Assembly: GCF_963678835.1 (NCBI RefSeq)
Contig: NZ_OY787470.1
Coordinates: 248,001-312,000 of the forward strand
DNA: 64,000 bases
From: an uncultured Desulfuromonas sp.
GTDB taxonomy: Bacteria > Desulfobacterota > Desulfuromonadia > Desulfuromonadales > Desulfuromonadaceae
Direction of reading: 5' to 3'
The notes under the pieces: generated by a model
The model's database searches: none
Seen by the model: only the letters and a program-made list of their open reading frames with translations
What the model was told of the DNA's origin: nothing
Position numbers and translations under genes: made by a program
Shown here: positions 47,134 through 55,824 of the stretch, piece after piece
How the letters are laid out: each line of letters begins with the position of its first letter
How positions within the stretch are numbered: the stretch's first letter is position 1

Positions 47134-47231
47134 TCCCCACATGTGGAGATCAATTTCGCTGACTCAATGGGTTCCTCTTAAATAGAAGTTTCGTTCACTT
47201 CCTTTAGCGGAACAAAAAGGAGCGTAAAACC

Positions 47232-48236
47232 ATGGTTAAATCTGTATGTCATTTTTCCGTCGCTTGTCTGTGTCTCTTCCTGTTCTGGTCACAGAGCTAT
47301 GGCGCAGAGGAAGCCACCGTGGCCGCAGTCTCCGATGCCGCAGCTATTCAGTTGCTTGAGCAGCAGGCCGGTCAGGGAGAAGCTCAGTCCCAGTTTAAAC
47401 TCGGTGTCATGTATCAGAAAGGCGAGGGCGTTTCCCAAGACTATGCGCAGGCTGCCAAGTGGTATCGACAGGCCGCCGGCCAGGGCCATTGTGAGGCCCA
47501 GTACAACCTCGGCGTTCTCTATGCCCGTGGCCAAGGCGTCAAAAAAAACATGACAGAGGCTGTCAACTGGTACCGCCATGCCGCAGAGCAGGGTGATGCC
47601 ATTGCTCAATACAACCTTGCCGTCATGTATCGCGATGGTCAGGGCATTGCGCAGGATGGTGCACAGGCTGTGCACTGGTTCCAGAAAGCGGCAGACCAGG
47701 ACTTCCGCTGGGCGCAATACAATCTTGGGGTGATGTACGCCAAGGGTCAAGGTGTTGAGAAGGACGACGCTCGGGCTTTCACGCTGATCAAACAGGCTGC
47801 GGATCAGGGGCTGAGTGATGCTCAGTGCTATCTCGGTGTGATGTACAATACCGGTCAGGGCGTCGAGCAAAATTACGACGAAGCACGCAAGTGGTATCAA
47901 CGGTCGGCAGACCAGGGCAATGACAGCGCCCAGCTCAATCTCGGCCTGATGTATGAAAAAGGTTGGGGTGTTGAAAAAAATACTGATACCGCCATCAAGA
48001 TGTTCAGCCAGGCCGCGGAGAAAAACAATCGCGATGCGCAATTTCATCTCGGCGTTGCGCTGGCTGCAGCCAAAGACTACGTACCGGCTTACGCCTGGTG
48101 GGTTGTGTCCGCAGCAAATGGGCGCCAAGGCACCAAAGACGGCTTGCGTGTTCTCAAAAAGCTCATGACCGAAGAGCAGGTCATGGCCGGGAATCAAAAG
48201 GCCAAGGAGTTGTGGGAGCAATTGCACCCTAAATAG
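47232..48236 (+). CDS. Exported Sel1-repeat protein
   Basis: A 334-residue precursor with a signal peptide (residues 1-24). About seven Sel1-like TPR-type repeats of 36 residues follow, recognisable from recurring AQYNLGVMYAKGQGVEKDDA and AVHWFQKAADQ phrases. Such solenoids mediate protein-protein contacts in the periplasm or outer membrane. The partner is unknown. AAAGGAGCG precedes the ATG, and a weak terminator follows. Confidence 0.9.
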   Translation: MVKSVCHFSVACLCLFLFWSQSYGAEEATVAAVSDAAAIQLLEQQAGQGEAQSQFKLGVMYQKGEGVSQDYAQAAKWYRQAAGQGHCEAQYNLGVLYARGQGVKKNMTEAVNWYRHAAEQGDAIAQYNLAVMYRDGQGIAQDGAQAVHWFQKAADQDFRWAQYNLGVMYAKGQGVEKDDARAFTLIKQAADQGLSDAQCYLGVMYNTGQGVEQNYDEARKWYQRSADQGNDSAQLNLGLMYEKGWGVEKNTDTAIKMFSQAAEKNNRDAQFHLGVALAAAKDYVPAYAWWVVSAANGRQGTKDGLRVLKKLMTEEQVMAGNQKAKELWEQLHPK

Positions 48237-48258
48237 TCCGACTGAAATATTTTGTAAT

Positions 48259-48300
48259 AACGCCCCGTTAGACAGGTTATGTTTGATCTAAAGGGGCGTT
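48259..48300. terminator. Terminator-like inverted repeat after the Sel1 gene
   Basis: AACGCCCC (48259-48266) and GGGGCGTT (48293-48300) enclose a 26-base loop. The following T content is modest. Confidence 0.6.
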
Positions 48301-48468
48301 GTGTTTCTTTCTTATAGAGGCACCGTTCCAGATGTTTGCGGGCGATAGAACGGTGATGGTTTGCACCGCAACAGCCTGAGATAGTCTTGATGCGGGGCAA
48401 TCCCGAGTTTGCTGTGCAAATTGCTTAACCCGGCACATGCTCTTTGGGCCCGGTAACTCCCGCCCATT

Positions 48469-48981
48469 TTAGTACCTTCCGCATCCCGAATCCTCAAAGT
48501 CGATGACAGGGCGTGCTCCGGCGGCCGTGGGTTGGCGATAGCGCAGATAACATTGCGCTGTTCCGGCATCAACGGGAATCTCACCATGCCAGTAGACCCA
48601 GGCACCGTCGTAAATACTGGCCCTCTCTTTCCAGCCATTGCCGGGAGCTTCGACAATTCGGGCCATACCATCCTGTGCCCCGGAAGGGTAACCGTACACA
48701 ATATCAACGGTGGTTCCGCCAATATCAAGTGTGGCGCTGGCCTGATTCGCAAGGCCCTGTGCCGCGGCCTTGCTGTGAACAAGGGTTGCCGCGCTGTTGA
48801 GTGCTCCGTTGAGACCTTTCATGGTGGCAACGATAGCTTCCTGCTTCATTCGGACAAATTTGGGAACGGCAACAGCGGCGAGTATGCCGAGAATGACAAT
48901 CACAACAATGAGTTCAATTAAGGTGAAACCGCACTGTGAAGAGCAATGTGGGGCAGGGGACGGTTGCTCAAGCTTATTCAT
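48469..48981 (-). CDS. Type IV pilin-like (MshA-type) prepilin
   Basis: A 170-residue prepilin with a 17-residue leader ending in Gly before FTLIELIVVIVILGILAAVA, so PilD-type cleavage leaves N-terminal Phe and Glu5 is present. MKGLNGALNSAATLVHSKAA follows, as in MSHA-type pilins. Two Cys near the C-terminus (AQCYLRY, SGCGRY) could form the D-loop disulfide. It could be a minor pilin or a pseudopilin. I start at 48981 where AGGTG lies upstream. No pilus assembly genes adjoin it, but PilT-type ATPases lie about 3 kb away. Confidence 0.85.
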   Translation of the reverse strand: MNKLEQPSPAPHCSSQCGFTLIELIVVIVILGILAAVAVPKFVRMKQEAIVATMKGLNGALNSAATLVHSKAAAQGLANQASATLDIGGTTVDIVYGYPSGAQDGMARIVEAPGNGWKERASIYDGAWVYWHGEIPVDAGTAQCYLRYRQPTAAGARPVIDFEDSGCGRY

Positions 48982-49047
48982 TGTACACCTATGAATAGTG
49001 GGGGAAGAGAGTTGCGTAAATCGCTTTCTCAACGCAAGACAAAGCAA

Positions 49048-49450
49048 ACCTGGTGTTTGAGATGTTTTTGCGTTGCCGTGAGGACGCTTTGAAAAGGCGA
49101 CGGCCTACCAAGGCGATAAGTCAATAAATTAGAATCATAAATGTTGTTAATGTATCATTGTGAGTGTGTTTTGCAAATGAATTCGCATGGTTGTTAGCGA
49201 GACACTGGTCCTTTATTAATCCGAAATCTCCGGGTCCGACTTCGCCCCACACCATTCCCACGGCGTTGCAAAATCGTGAAGTGGGATGGCCGCTCCGGAC
49301 GATGCCGTTTTCTGGATATCCTTGCCAAGCTGTGCAAACGAGATTCGCTGTTGGTTTATCATTGAGCAGCTCAGTAAACCACCGACTATGCTGCTTCCGC
49401 GACTTCTAGTCCTTGAACACCGTCAATTTTGTCATCGGAGTGCCCCCCTT
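49048..49450. other. Intergenic stretch without recognisable gene
   Basis: About 400 bases upstream of the pilin gene. The first part is AT-rich and probably holds the pilin promoter. The rest has no coding character in either direction and no long repeat. It leads into the REP-like pair. Confidence 0.5.
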
Positions 49451-49530
49451 GTCGGAGCGAATTTATTCGCGAATTGTTCTGGTCATTGATGCTTTTCATG
49501 ATGGGAATTCGCGGCTGAAGCCGCTCCTAC
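49451..49530. repeat. Inverted pair of REP-like palindromes
   Basis: Left copy: GGAGCGAATTTATTCGCGAATT (stem GCGAAT/ATTCGC, 49457-49470), and right copy in opposite orientation with stem GCGGCT/AGCCGC (49511-49524). Both share the flanks GGAGCG and CGAATT, so the stems differ by compensatory changes. This is the arrangement of a REP doublet (BIME) as known from other proteobacteria. Confidence 0.85.
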
Positions 49531-49559
49531 AATAGACAATTTCAGCTATGCTGACGTAC

Positions 49560-49720
49560 TAGCAGGATGTTGAAAAAAGTCCCATCCCGGAGCTTTTCAG
49601 CGACGCAACCCGAAAATGCGATTTCCGCCTTGCTGACAAAATCAAACACGTGAAAACCAGTTGTTGATTTTGGTCGTCCGTCCATGGGCTCCACAGGCTG
49701 TTTTTCATCAACCCTCTGAT
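49560..49720. repeat. Family B miniature element, copy 2
   Basis: It has the same architecture as 9487-9645: TAGCAGGATGTTGAAAAA at the left end and CTGTTTTTCATCAACCCTCTGA at the right as imperfect inverted ends. The internal AAAATCAA/TTGATTTT hairpin is less complete than in copy 1. There is no coding capacity. The element lies between a REP pair and a transposase fragment. Confidence 0.85.
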
Positions 49721-49774
49721 AGGACATTCCCGTCCGAAGAAAGCCCCGAAAGGCCAACCCCGGAGGAATTATTC

Positions 49775-49888
49775 GTCAGTTGTGCTGTCAAAAAAAGAGT
49801 TGACCTCGTTGAAGGCAATGGGACAAGTGACCATATTCACATGGTGTTGAGTTTACCGCCGGAGTATAGCATCGCCATGCTGAGATAA
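49775..49888 (+). pseudogene. Fragment of an IS200/IS605-type TnpA (Y1, HUH)
   Basis: The frame reads VKKRVDLVEGNGTSDHIHM then VLSLPPEYSIAML and stops. DHIHM within that phrase corresponds to the HUH motif of IS200-type single-strand transposases, and the PP.YS motif follows as in complete enzymes. The N-terminal half and the catalytic Tyr helix are missing, so this is a remnant. Confidence 0.65.
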
Positions 49889-49908
49889 AGTGGGTTCATG
49901 CCATTCGG

Positions 49909-50061
49909 GTGAAAACTCCAGAGATTGTGGAGTTTCTTGTCGACCCCTGGAGTGAATATGCTGCGGTGTGGAAGGTCAATCCCATGACCTTTGAATTCAA
50001 CAAAATCAGAGGTTTTGATACGTATAAAGATCGTGAATATGTTGATATGGTGGTTTGGTGA
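49909..50061 (+). pseudogene. Short ORF or gene fragment, unknown
   Basis: A frame of 50 residues from GTG reads EIVEFLVDPWSEYAAVWKVN and ends DREYVDMVVW. It is also open a little upstream. The residue mix looks protein-like but matches no family I can name. No ribosome site is evident. It follows the TnpA fragment directly and is probably another remnant. Confidence 0.35.
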
Positions 50062-50079
50062 GCCTTTAAAGGAGATGCT

Positions 50080-50352
50080 CTAAGATTTAAAGTCTTTGTG
50101 GCGTTGCTTTTCTTTTTTGAATGAGCTCATTTTTTTCCTGATACCGAGTGCAATCAAATAAGCGAAGAAAAGAAATGCTAGTTGAGCAGCTGTGAGCAAG
50201 AGATTTTCCTTTGTGAATACATTTTCAAGAGAGAAGGGGCTGTTGGACGTGTTGAGAAATAGCTGACGGAAAAATACATTGAGAGCGATAAATAAAGAAA
50301 CCGCAACTAAAAATAAAACTTCTCCCGTCGAAGGTTTATAATCCTTTCCCAT
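50080..50352 (-). CDS. Small membrane protein, unknown function
   Basis: A 90-residue protein with hydrophobic segments near residues 12-28 and 52-70 (AAQLAFLFFAYLIALGI) and a basic tail (KKMSSFKKEKQRHK). I do not recognise it. It is the last of three minus-strand genes with AT-richer DNA than their surroundings, suggesting acquisition. The gap to the preceding gene is 26 bases, so they likely share a transcript. Confidence 0.6.
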   Translation of the reverse strand: MGKDYKPSTGEVLFLVAVSLFIALNVFFRQLFLNTSNSPFSLENVFTKENLLLTAAQLAFLFFAYLIALGIRKKMSSFKKEKQRHKDFKS

Positions 50353-50378
50353 CCTGCCTCTGCAAAAAATAGTGAAAA

Positions 50379-50765
50379 TCAGGCTTGCGTTTCAAGATTC
50401 TCCGATTGGGTTTTCCTGCATTCATAAACTAGAATAAGCATAAAGATAACAATGGCTCCAGAGGGTTTTGCCAGACCAAACAGAGGCCACAGGAACCTAT
50501 TAAATTTCAAGTCTTTAGCCTGGTAGAATAGCCAGGTGCCAACGGCAATATTGAAGAGGAATCTTATTCCCTGAAGGCCAAGTAAAATGTAATTTATTTT
50601 TTCAGGGATGTTCCCTTTGCTTGCAAAGATCGCATCGGCAGAATGTTTTAAAAGTTCGGCATTTAAAAAATTTGCCAGCACTGACAAAATAAAAAAGGGA
50701 ATAAGCCATTTCAGCAGATTTTCAAATCTCGTGCGGATGTTGATCTCCATCGTATATTTCCCCAT
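50379..50765 (-). CDS. Membrane protein, unknown function
   Basis: A 128-residue protein with three probable membrane helices (about residues 18-34, 60-78 and 100-115: GAIVIFMLILVYE). The function is unknown. The second ATG at 50750 has GGGG at better spacing and may be the real start, shortening it by five residues. It follows the VanX-like gene after 14 bases, pointing to an operon of three. Confidence 0.6.
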   Translation of the reverse strand: MGKYTMEINIRTRFENLLKWLIPFFILSVLANFLNAELLKHSADAIFASKGNIPEKINYILLGLQGIRFLFNIAVGTWLFYQAKDLKFNRFLWPLFGLAKPSGAIVIFMLILVYECRKTQSENLETQA

Positions 50766-50779
50766 GTCTTTTCAAAAAC

Positions 50780-51469
50780 TCATTCAATGATGGTGTATTT
50801 CTTCCGAGCTAAGTCTTTTTCCATTCCGTTGAAATGCCACCATTCAAAGCTCAGCGGTAAAAATCCTGCCTGTTTCATCGTCTCGGAAAGAAGTTGTCGG
50901 TTGCTTTTCTGTTCTGGTGAAAGCTGTTTGCCGAGCTTTTTCAGGGCGTATTCCCAGTAAAGTCGGACAGTGCTTCTTCTGAACGGTGTGATGCCCATGT
51001 CCAGTTCCTCACCAGTGTCATCGACAATGGTGATATCAACGGCGATGCCGTAATTGTGCATAGATCCTTTTGCCGGGTTGGCAACAAACCGTTCGAACTT
51101 GGTGCCCTTCATTTTATCGTACATGGCTTGAGATACGCTGCGAGGTCGTGCTGTGTCCAGAACCTGTAAGGAATAGAAGGGATGTTTTGATTTTAAGATT
51201 TCCTGAGCTTTGGCCAGCTTTACCGCCACCTCGCGTTGCAGGTAGGCTGTACGAAGCCCCTTGTAGAAGTTTTCGCGAAAGAAATTTTTGTCAGGATCCG
51301 AGTTGACCAAGTCAATTTGTATCGTGGGATCAATTGTCGAAACGTTAATCAGACCAGCGGCAATGAACCGCTTTTCGATTTCATTGGCATTTGCCTGTGA
51401 AGAAAATGTAGCGAGTAAGAATAAAAGAACAACAATGATTCGGGGGATTTTTATCTTCATTGCTCTCAT
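50780..51469 (-). CDS. D-alanyl-D-alanine dipeptidase-like (VanX family) exported peptidase
   Basis: A 229-residue protein with a signal peptide (residues about 1-28, IIVVLLFLLATFSSQANA). The M15D zinc-site motifs are SMHNYGIAVDITIVD (SXHXXGXAXD) and FEWWHFNG, holding the Glu and last His. TARPRS supplies the conserved Arg. VanX/DdpX enzymes hydrolyse D-Ala-D-Ala; with a signal peptide this one would act in the periplasm, a wall-recycling or scavenging role rather than the cytoplasmic resistance role. I use the start at 51469 with AAGGA; the frame is open to 51505. It is the first gene of the AT-richer trio. Confidence 0.88.
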   Translation of the reverse strand: MRAMKIKIPRIIVVLLFLLATFSSQANANEIEKRFIAAGLINVSTIDPTIQIDLVNSDPDKNFFRENFYKGLRTAYLQREVAVKLAKAQEILKSKHPFYSLQVLDTARPRSVSQAMYDKMKGTKFERFVANPAKGSMHNYGIAVDITIVDDTGEELDMGITPFRRSTVRLYWEYALKKLGKQLSPEQKSNRQLLSETMKQAGFLPLSFEWWHFNGMEKDLARKKYTIIE

Positions 51470-51718
51470 AAATGGTCCTTGGTGGTTGTCTAAAAATATG
51501 TGCACAACTTACGCCCATTAGATTGATTTTACAATTTCTTTAATTGTTTTTTCCTGCACTGCGAAACGTGGAGGAGTTTTGTTCATGTTTCCAGGCGAAG
51601 CACATTTCCACGAAAAAATTGAAAATCAGTTTGCTGATCAAGTCATTTCGGTTAACCTGATTTGAGAATAAATACAACCTATTGAATCACTGAGCCGGTT
51701 TGGGAGGGAGGATTGCAC

Positions 51719-52069
51719 ATGACTGTCAGTCGTGAACCAAACACCATGATGAAAGTGGTTATTTTGACCCACAACTATCGGGTTGTCGGACGGGTGTATG
51801 TCAAAAAAGGCGCCCGGTTGACCGATGCCGTGTGTGAGGCGCGCCAGTTTATTGCCGTGGCTGAAGCGCAGGTGTGGGAGCGTCAGAGCGGGAATCATCT
51901 GTTACAGGCCGGGTTCATCAATGTCAGCCGTGACGAGATTGAGATTATCCTTCCTGCCGATGCGGTAGACTGCGAGTGTGATGACATGGGCAGTCTGGGA
52001 ACCTGGCTGCTTCAGCGACGCCACGACGCGGATGATGATCAGCAGGAACTTGACCTTGACGTAGACTGA
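51719..52069 (+). CDS. Conserved-looking small protein upstream of PilT-type ATPases
   Basis: A 116-residue protein: an N-terminal segment TMMKVVILTHNYRVVGRVYV, then a globular part, then an acidic tail (DADDDQQELDLDVD). It has no signal peptide and no known motif. GGGAGGGAGG lies seven bases upstream of the ATG at 51719. It is 66 bases before the first PilT-type gene and probably shares its transcript, hence a possible motor accessory (inference). Confidence 0.65.
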   Translation: MTVSREPNTMMKVVILTHNYRVVGRVYVKKGARLTDAVCEARQFIAVAEAQVWERQSGNHLLQAGFINVSRDEIEIILPADAVDCECDDMGSLGTWLLQRRHDADDDQQELDLDVD

Positions 52070-52135
52070 CCCGTTTTTTCAAGAGCCGTCCAAGTTTTTT
52101 TGAAACAGGTTTTGATGTGATAACAGGAGAGTCGC

Positions 52136-53596
52136 ATGACGCCGTTTGATCAATACGTTGAAAAAGTGGTGGTGCACAATAAACTGGCTAACGCCGAACT
52201 GTTGCAAAAGGCCAGGGCTTATCTGGAAAGCCACCCGGAATTGGAATTGGCCGATCTGCTGGTGCGGGCCAAGGTGCTCAAGCCCCAGCAGGTGACGATG
52301 ATTCGCGATAAGTTTGAGGCCACCCAGGCCGCCCCAGCACCCCAACCCACTCCGGTCACAGCGCCACCGCCTCCTGCTGTTGATCAAGGGGCGTTACCAG
52401 CATTTGTCCCTGAAGAAACACCTCCGGTAGCGGCTGCGCCATCGCAGCCAGCACCATCCGTTCAAGAACCGTCACCAGCTCCTGCTGCGCCAACCGTTAG
52501 CGCTTCGAATGATGTCGCTTCGCTGACTACGCTGGAAGACTTTCTCTCTTATGCCCGTCGTCAGGGCGCATCCGATCTACACATCAATGCCGGTTCACCG
52601 CCGTTGATCCGCAAGGATGGTCGGTTGATGGTGCTGGAACGGGAGCCGTTTACCGCCCAGGAAACGGAAACTCTGTTACTCAGTGCGCTGGATGGGGATC
52701 AGACGGCGCAGGTTCATGAACAGCTGGCCTTGGATACCTGTTGCGAATTTTCCGGCCTGGGGCGCTATCGTAGCTGCTTTGCCAAACAGAGCCGGGGCTG
52801 GGATGGTGCATTCCGCATTATCGAGCAGACCATCCCCACCTTTGAACAGTTGCAACTTCCCATGCATCTCAAGCAGTTAACCGAATACCATCAGGGCCTG
52901 GTGCTGGTGGCTGGTCCGGCGGGCAGTGGCAAAACCACCACCTTGGCGGCGATGATCCAGTTGATCAACCAGCACCGTGAAGACCATATCATCACCATGG
53001 AAGATCCGATTGAATATGTGCATAGCGCTGAGATGTCGCATATCAGCCAGCGGCAGGTAGGGGATCACACCATGAGTTTCTCCGCTGCGTTGCGCGCGGC
53101 ACTGCGTGAAGACCCGGACGTGATCATGATCGGTGAGCTGCGTGATCGCGAGACGGCCACGCTGGCCATCTCGGCGGCAGAGACCGGCCATCTGGTGTTT
53201 GCTTCGCTGCATACGACCGGTGCGGCACAGACCATCAGCCGGATTCTCGATTTCTTCCCGGCGGATCAGCAGGGTCAGGTGCGTTCGATGATCAGCGAGT
53301 CGATTCGCGGTATTGTCTGTCAACGATTGATGCCGCGTAAAGAGGGTGAGGGGCGCGTGCTGGCGCTGGAGATTATGTATAACAACACCGCCATCGGCAA
53401 CCTGATTCGCGAAGATCGCATGTTCCAGTTGCCGACCATGATGCAGATCAATCGCGACAAAGGCATGTGTCAGCTGGAGGATTCGCTGCAGACGCTGGTG
53501 CAGGAGGAGCAGATCGATGGCACCGAGGCGTGGTTTGCCGCCGCCAACAAATCGCCGTTTAAGCAGTATCAGCCTGAACAGGTGGCCGGGGAATGA
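52136..53596 (+). CDS. PilT/PilU-type retraction ATPase with N-terminal extension
   Basis: A 486-residue secretion ATPase. Residues about 1-63 are helical, and about 64-125 form a Pro/Ala-rich linker not found in standard PilT. The PilT core then begins with GASDLHINAGSPPLIRKDG. It has Walker A AGPAGSGKTTTLAA, the Asp box ITMEDPIEYVH, Walker B DPDVIMIGELRD, and a His box HLVFASLHTTGA. It should power pilus retraction or act as an accessory PilU-like motor. GGAG precedes the start. pilT follows after 39 bases. Confidence 0.93.
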   Translation: MTPFDQYVEKVVVHNKLANAELLQKARAYLESHPELELADLLVRAKVLKPQQVTMIRDKFEATQAAPAPQPTPVTAPPPPAVDQGALPAFVPEETPPVAAAPSQPAPSVQEPSPAPAAPTVSASNDVASLTTLEDFLSYARRQGASDLHINAGSPPLIRKDGRLMVLEREPFTAQETETLLLSALDGDQTAQVHEQLALDTCCEFSGLGRYRSCFAKQSRGWDGAFRIIEQTIPTFEQLQLPMHLKQLTEYHQGLVLVAGPAGSGKTTTLAAMIQLINQHREDHIITMEDPIEYVHSAEMSHISQRQVGDHTMSFSAALRAALREDPDVIMIGELRDRETATLAISAAETGHLVFASLHTTGAAQTISRILDFFPADQQGQVRSMISESIRGIVCQRLMPRKEGEGRVLALEIMYNNTAIGNLIREDRMFQLPTMMQINRDKGMCQLEDSLQTLVQEEQIDGTEAWFAAANKSPFKQYQPEQVAGE

Positions 53597-53635
53597 TAAT
53601 GGCTGTTTGTGTTGCTGTCGCAAAGGAGGGATGTT

Positions 53636-54694
53636 GTGGCTCAGATTGACCGCTTGTTTGATATTATGCTGGACCGAGGAGCGTCTGACCTGCACCTGCT
53701 GCAGGGCCAACCGCCGAAGATCCGTGAGCATGGCCGCATGGTGGCCATTGATGGCGAAGCGCCCATCAATGAGGAGCAGATGATTGGCTACCTCAAGGAG
53801 ATCTGTGTACCGGAGCGCTGGACCGAGTTTCTGGCCAATAAAGATCTCGACTTTGCCTACGAAAAAGATGAAAAAGCGCGTTTCCGCGCCAACTACTACG
53901 GCCAGTTGCATGGTATGGGCGCGGTGTTTCGCGTTATTCCCACCAAGATTCTCACCATGGAGGAGCTGCACCTGCCCGAGGTGTTGAAATCGTTTGCCGC
54001 GTTGCGCTCCGGGCTGGTGCTGGTGACCGGGCCGACCGGCAGTGGTAAGTCCACCACACTGGCTGCGATCATCGATTACATCAACGACAATTATTCGCGT
54101 TATATTCTGACCATTGAGGAACCCATCGAGTTTGTTCACCCCAACAAGCGTAGCGTGTTCTGTCAGCGTGAGGTGGGCAGTGACGTGCATTCGTTTGGCG
54201 ATGGCCTGCATACCGCTTCACGCCAGGATTGTGATGTCATCCTGGTCGGCGAAATGCGCGACTACGAAACCATTTCTCTGGCGCTGTCCGCCGCGTCGAT
54301 GGGCACGCTGGTGTTCGGCACCCTGCACACCAATTCAGCGGTGAAAACCATCGACCGGATTATTGATGTGTTCCCCTCGGATCAGCAGGGCATGGCGCGC
54401 ACCATGCTGGCCGATTCGCTGCGCGGCATCTGCGCTCAGTTGTTGCTGAAAAAAGAGGGGGGCGGGCGGATTGCCGCCAATGAGATTCTCATCGGTACGA
54501 CGGGGCTGGCGGCGAGTATTCGTGAAAATAACATTGGCAATATCCGTAACATCATCCAGGGTGGTAAGAGCTTGGGCATGCAGATGATGGATGATGTGCT
54601 GGCCAGTTATCTCAAAGATGAACTGATCAGCCCGGATGAAGCGTATCTCAAGGCGCAGGATAAAAATCGGTTTAAGCCGAAGGATGAAGGATAA
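53636..54694 (+). CDS. pilT: Twitching-motility retraction ATPase PilT
   Basis: A hexameric ATPase that depolymerises type IV pili. The 352-residue protein has ASDLHLLQGQPPKIREHG, Walker A TGPTGSGKSTTLAA, ILTIEEPIEFVHPNK, Walker B DCDVILVGEMRD, and GTLVFGTLHTNSAVKTIDR. The C-terminal IRNIIQGGKSLGMQMMDD replaces the usual AIRNLIRE-type segment. The GTG start at 53636 has AAAGGAGGG; the frame is open to 53609. Together with the preceding longer paralogue it forms a PilT-PilU-like pair. Confidence 0.92.
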   Translation: MAQIDRLFDIMLDRGASDLHLLQGQPPKIREHGRMVAIDGEAPINEEQMIGYLKEICVPERWTEFLANKDLDFAYEKDEKARFRANYYGQLHGMGAVFRVIPTKILTMEELHLPEVLKSFAALRSGLVLVTGPTGSGKSTTLAAIIDYINDNYSRYILTIEEPIEFVHPNKRSVFCQREVGSDVHSFGDGLHTASRQDCDVILVGEMRDYETISLALSAASMGTLVFGTLHTNSAVKTIDRIIDVFPSDQQGMARTMLADSLRGICAQLLLKKEGGGRIAANEILIGTTGLAASIRENNIGNIRNIIQGGKSLGMQMMDDVLASYLKDELISPDEAYLKAQDKNRFKPKDEG

Positions 54695-54728
54695 TTTCGT
54701 TTTGTTCGGAGTTGTGAGCGGTAAGATC

Positions 54729-55350
<622 letters not shown>

Positions 55351-55735
55351 TGAAGAGCAAGGTCAAAGTCAAGACCGCCGGGTCTCGTCCCGGCAGCCGA
55401 CATCCTTTTGACTGGCCGCTCAAAAGGATGCAAAAACCAGCTGAACACCTCCTGAACCTGAATCCACCGCTACTGTGTCTGTTTCCGTTATGCTTCACAG
55501 ATTCGGCTCGTCGCCCTTTAGGTCGACGAATCGTGCAGCTCATGACCATTGGCGTAAAACGGTGATAACGAGCTTTCGTCTTTCTTTATTTCTGGTGTGG
55601 CACCGATCTAACGGGTGGGGCGGAGCCCACCCTCCAGCCGTGAATTATTTAGCAGCTAAGCCCTTCTTCCGTTTAGCAGCACCGAACGCAATGAACGTCA
55701 CGTGCGTACTAAGTCGCATAAACGGATGTTTTTTG
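55351..55735 (-). repeat. Family A hairpin-mosaic repeat, unit A5
   Basis: A shorter tandem minus-orientation unit: hexamers AAGGTC, AAAGTC, AAGACC, then GCCGGG/CCCGGC-like arms, CATCCTTTTGA/TCAAAAGGATG (55401-55430), and GGGTGGG/CCCACCC (55613-55632). It is truncated in the end module (about 55670-55735). Confidence 0.88.
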
Positions 55736-55770
55736 GGGAAGCTGACTGTTGCGTATCACGATAGGGAAGA

Positions 55771-55807
55771 AATGAAAAAGGCCCCGCAGTGCGGAGCCTT
55801 TTTCATT
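55771..55807. terminator. Terminator at the dnaJ end
   Basis: AATGAAAAAGGC/GCCTTTTTCATT with inner CCGC/GCGG pairs and a small loop, directly past the dnaJ stop. T-runs exist on both strands. Confidence 0.85.
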
Positions 55808-55824
55808 TCGATCTGAGCTGTCAG

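Noticed and set aside
52877-54211. 444-residue ORF antisense to both PilT-type genes
   Set aside because: It crosses two clearly coding genes and the gap between them, so it is a shadow. The same holds for 40730-41785, 31916-32857, 20776-21633, 21876-22592 and 9661-10491.
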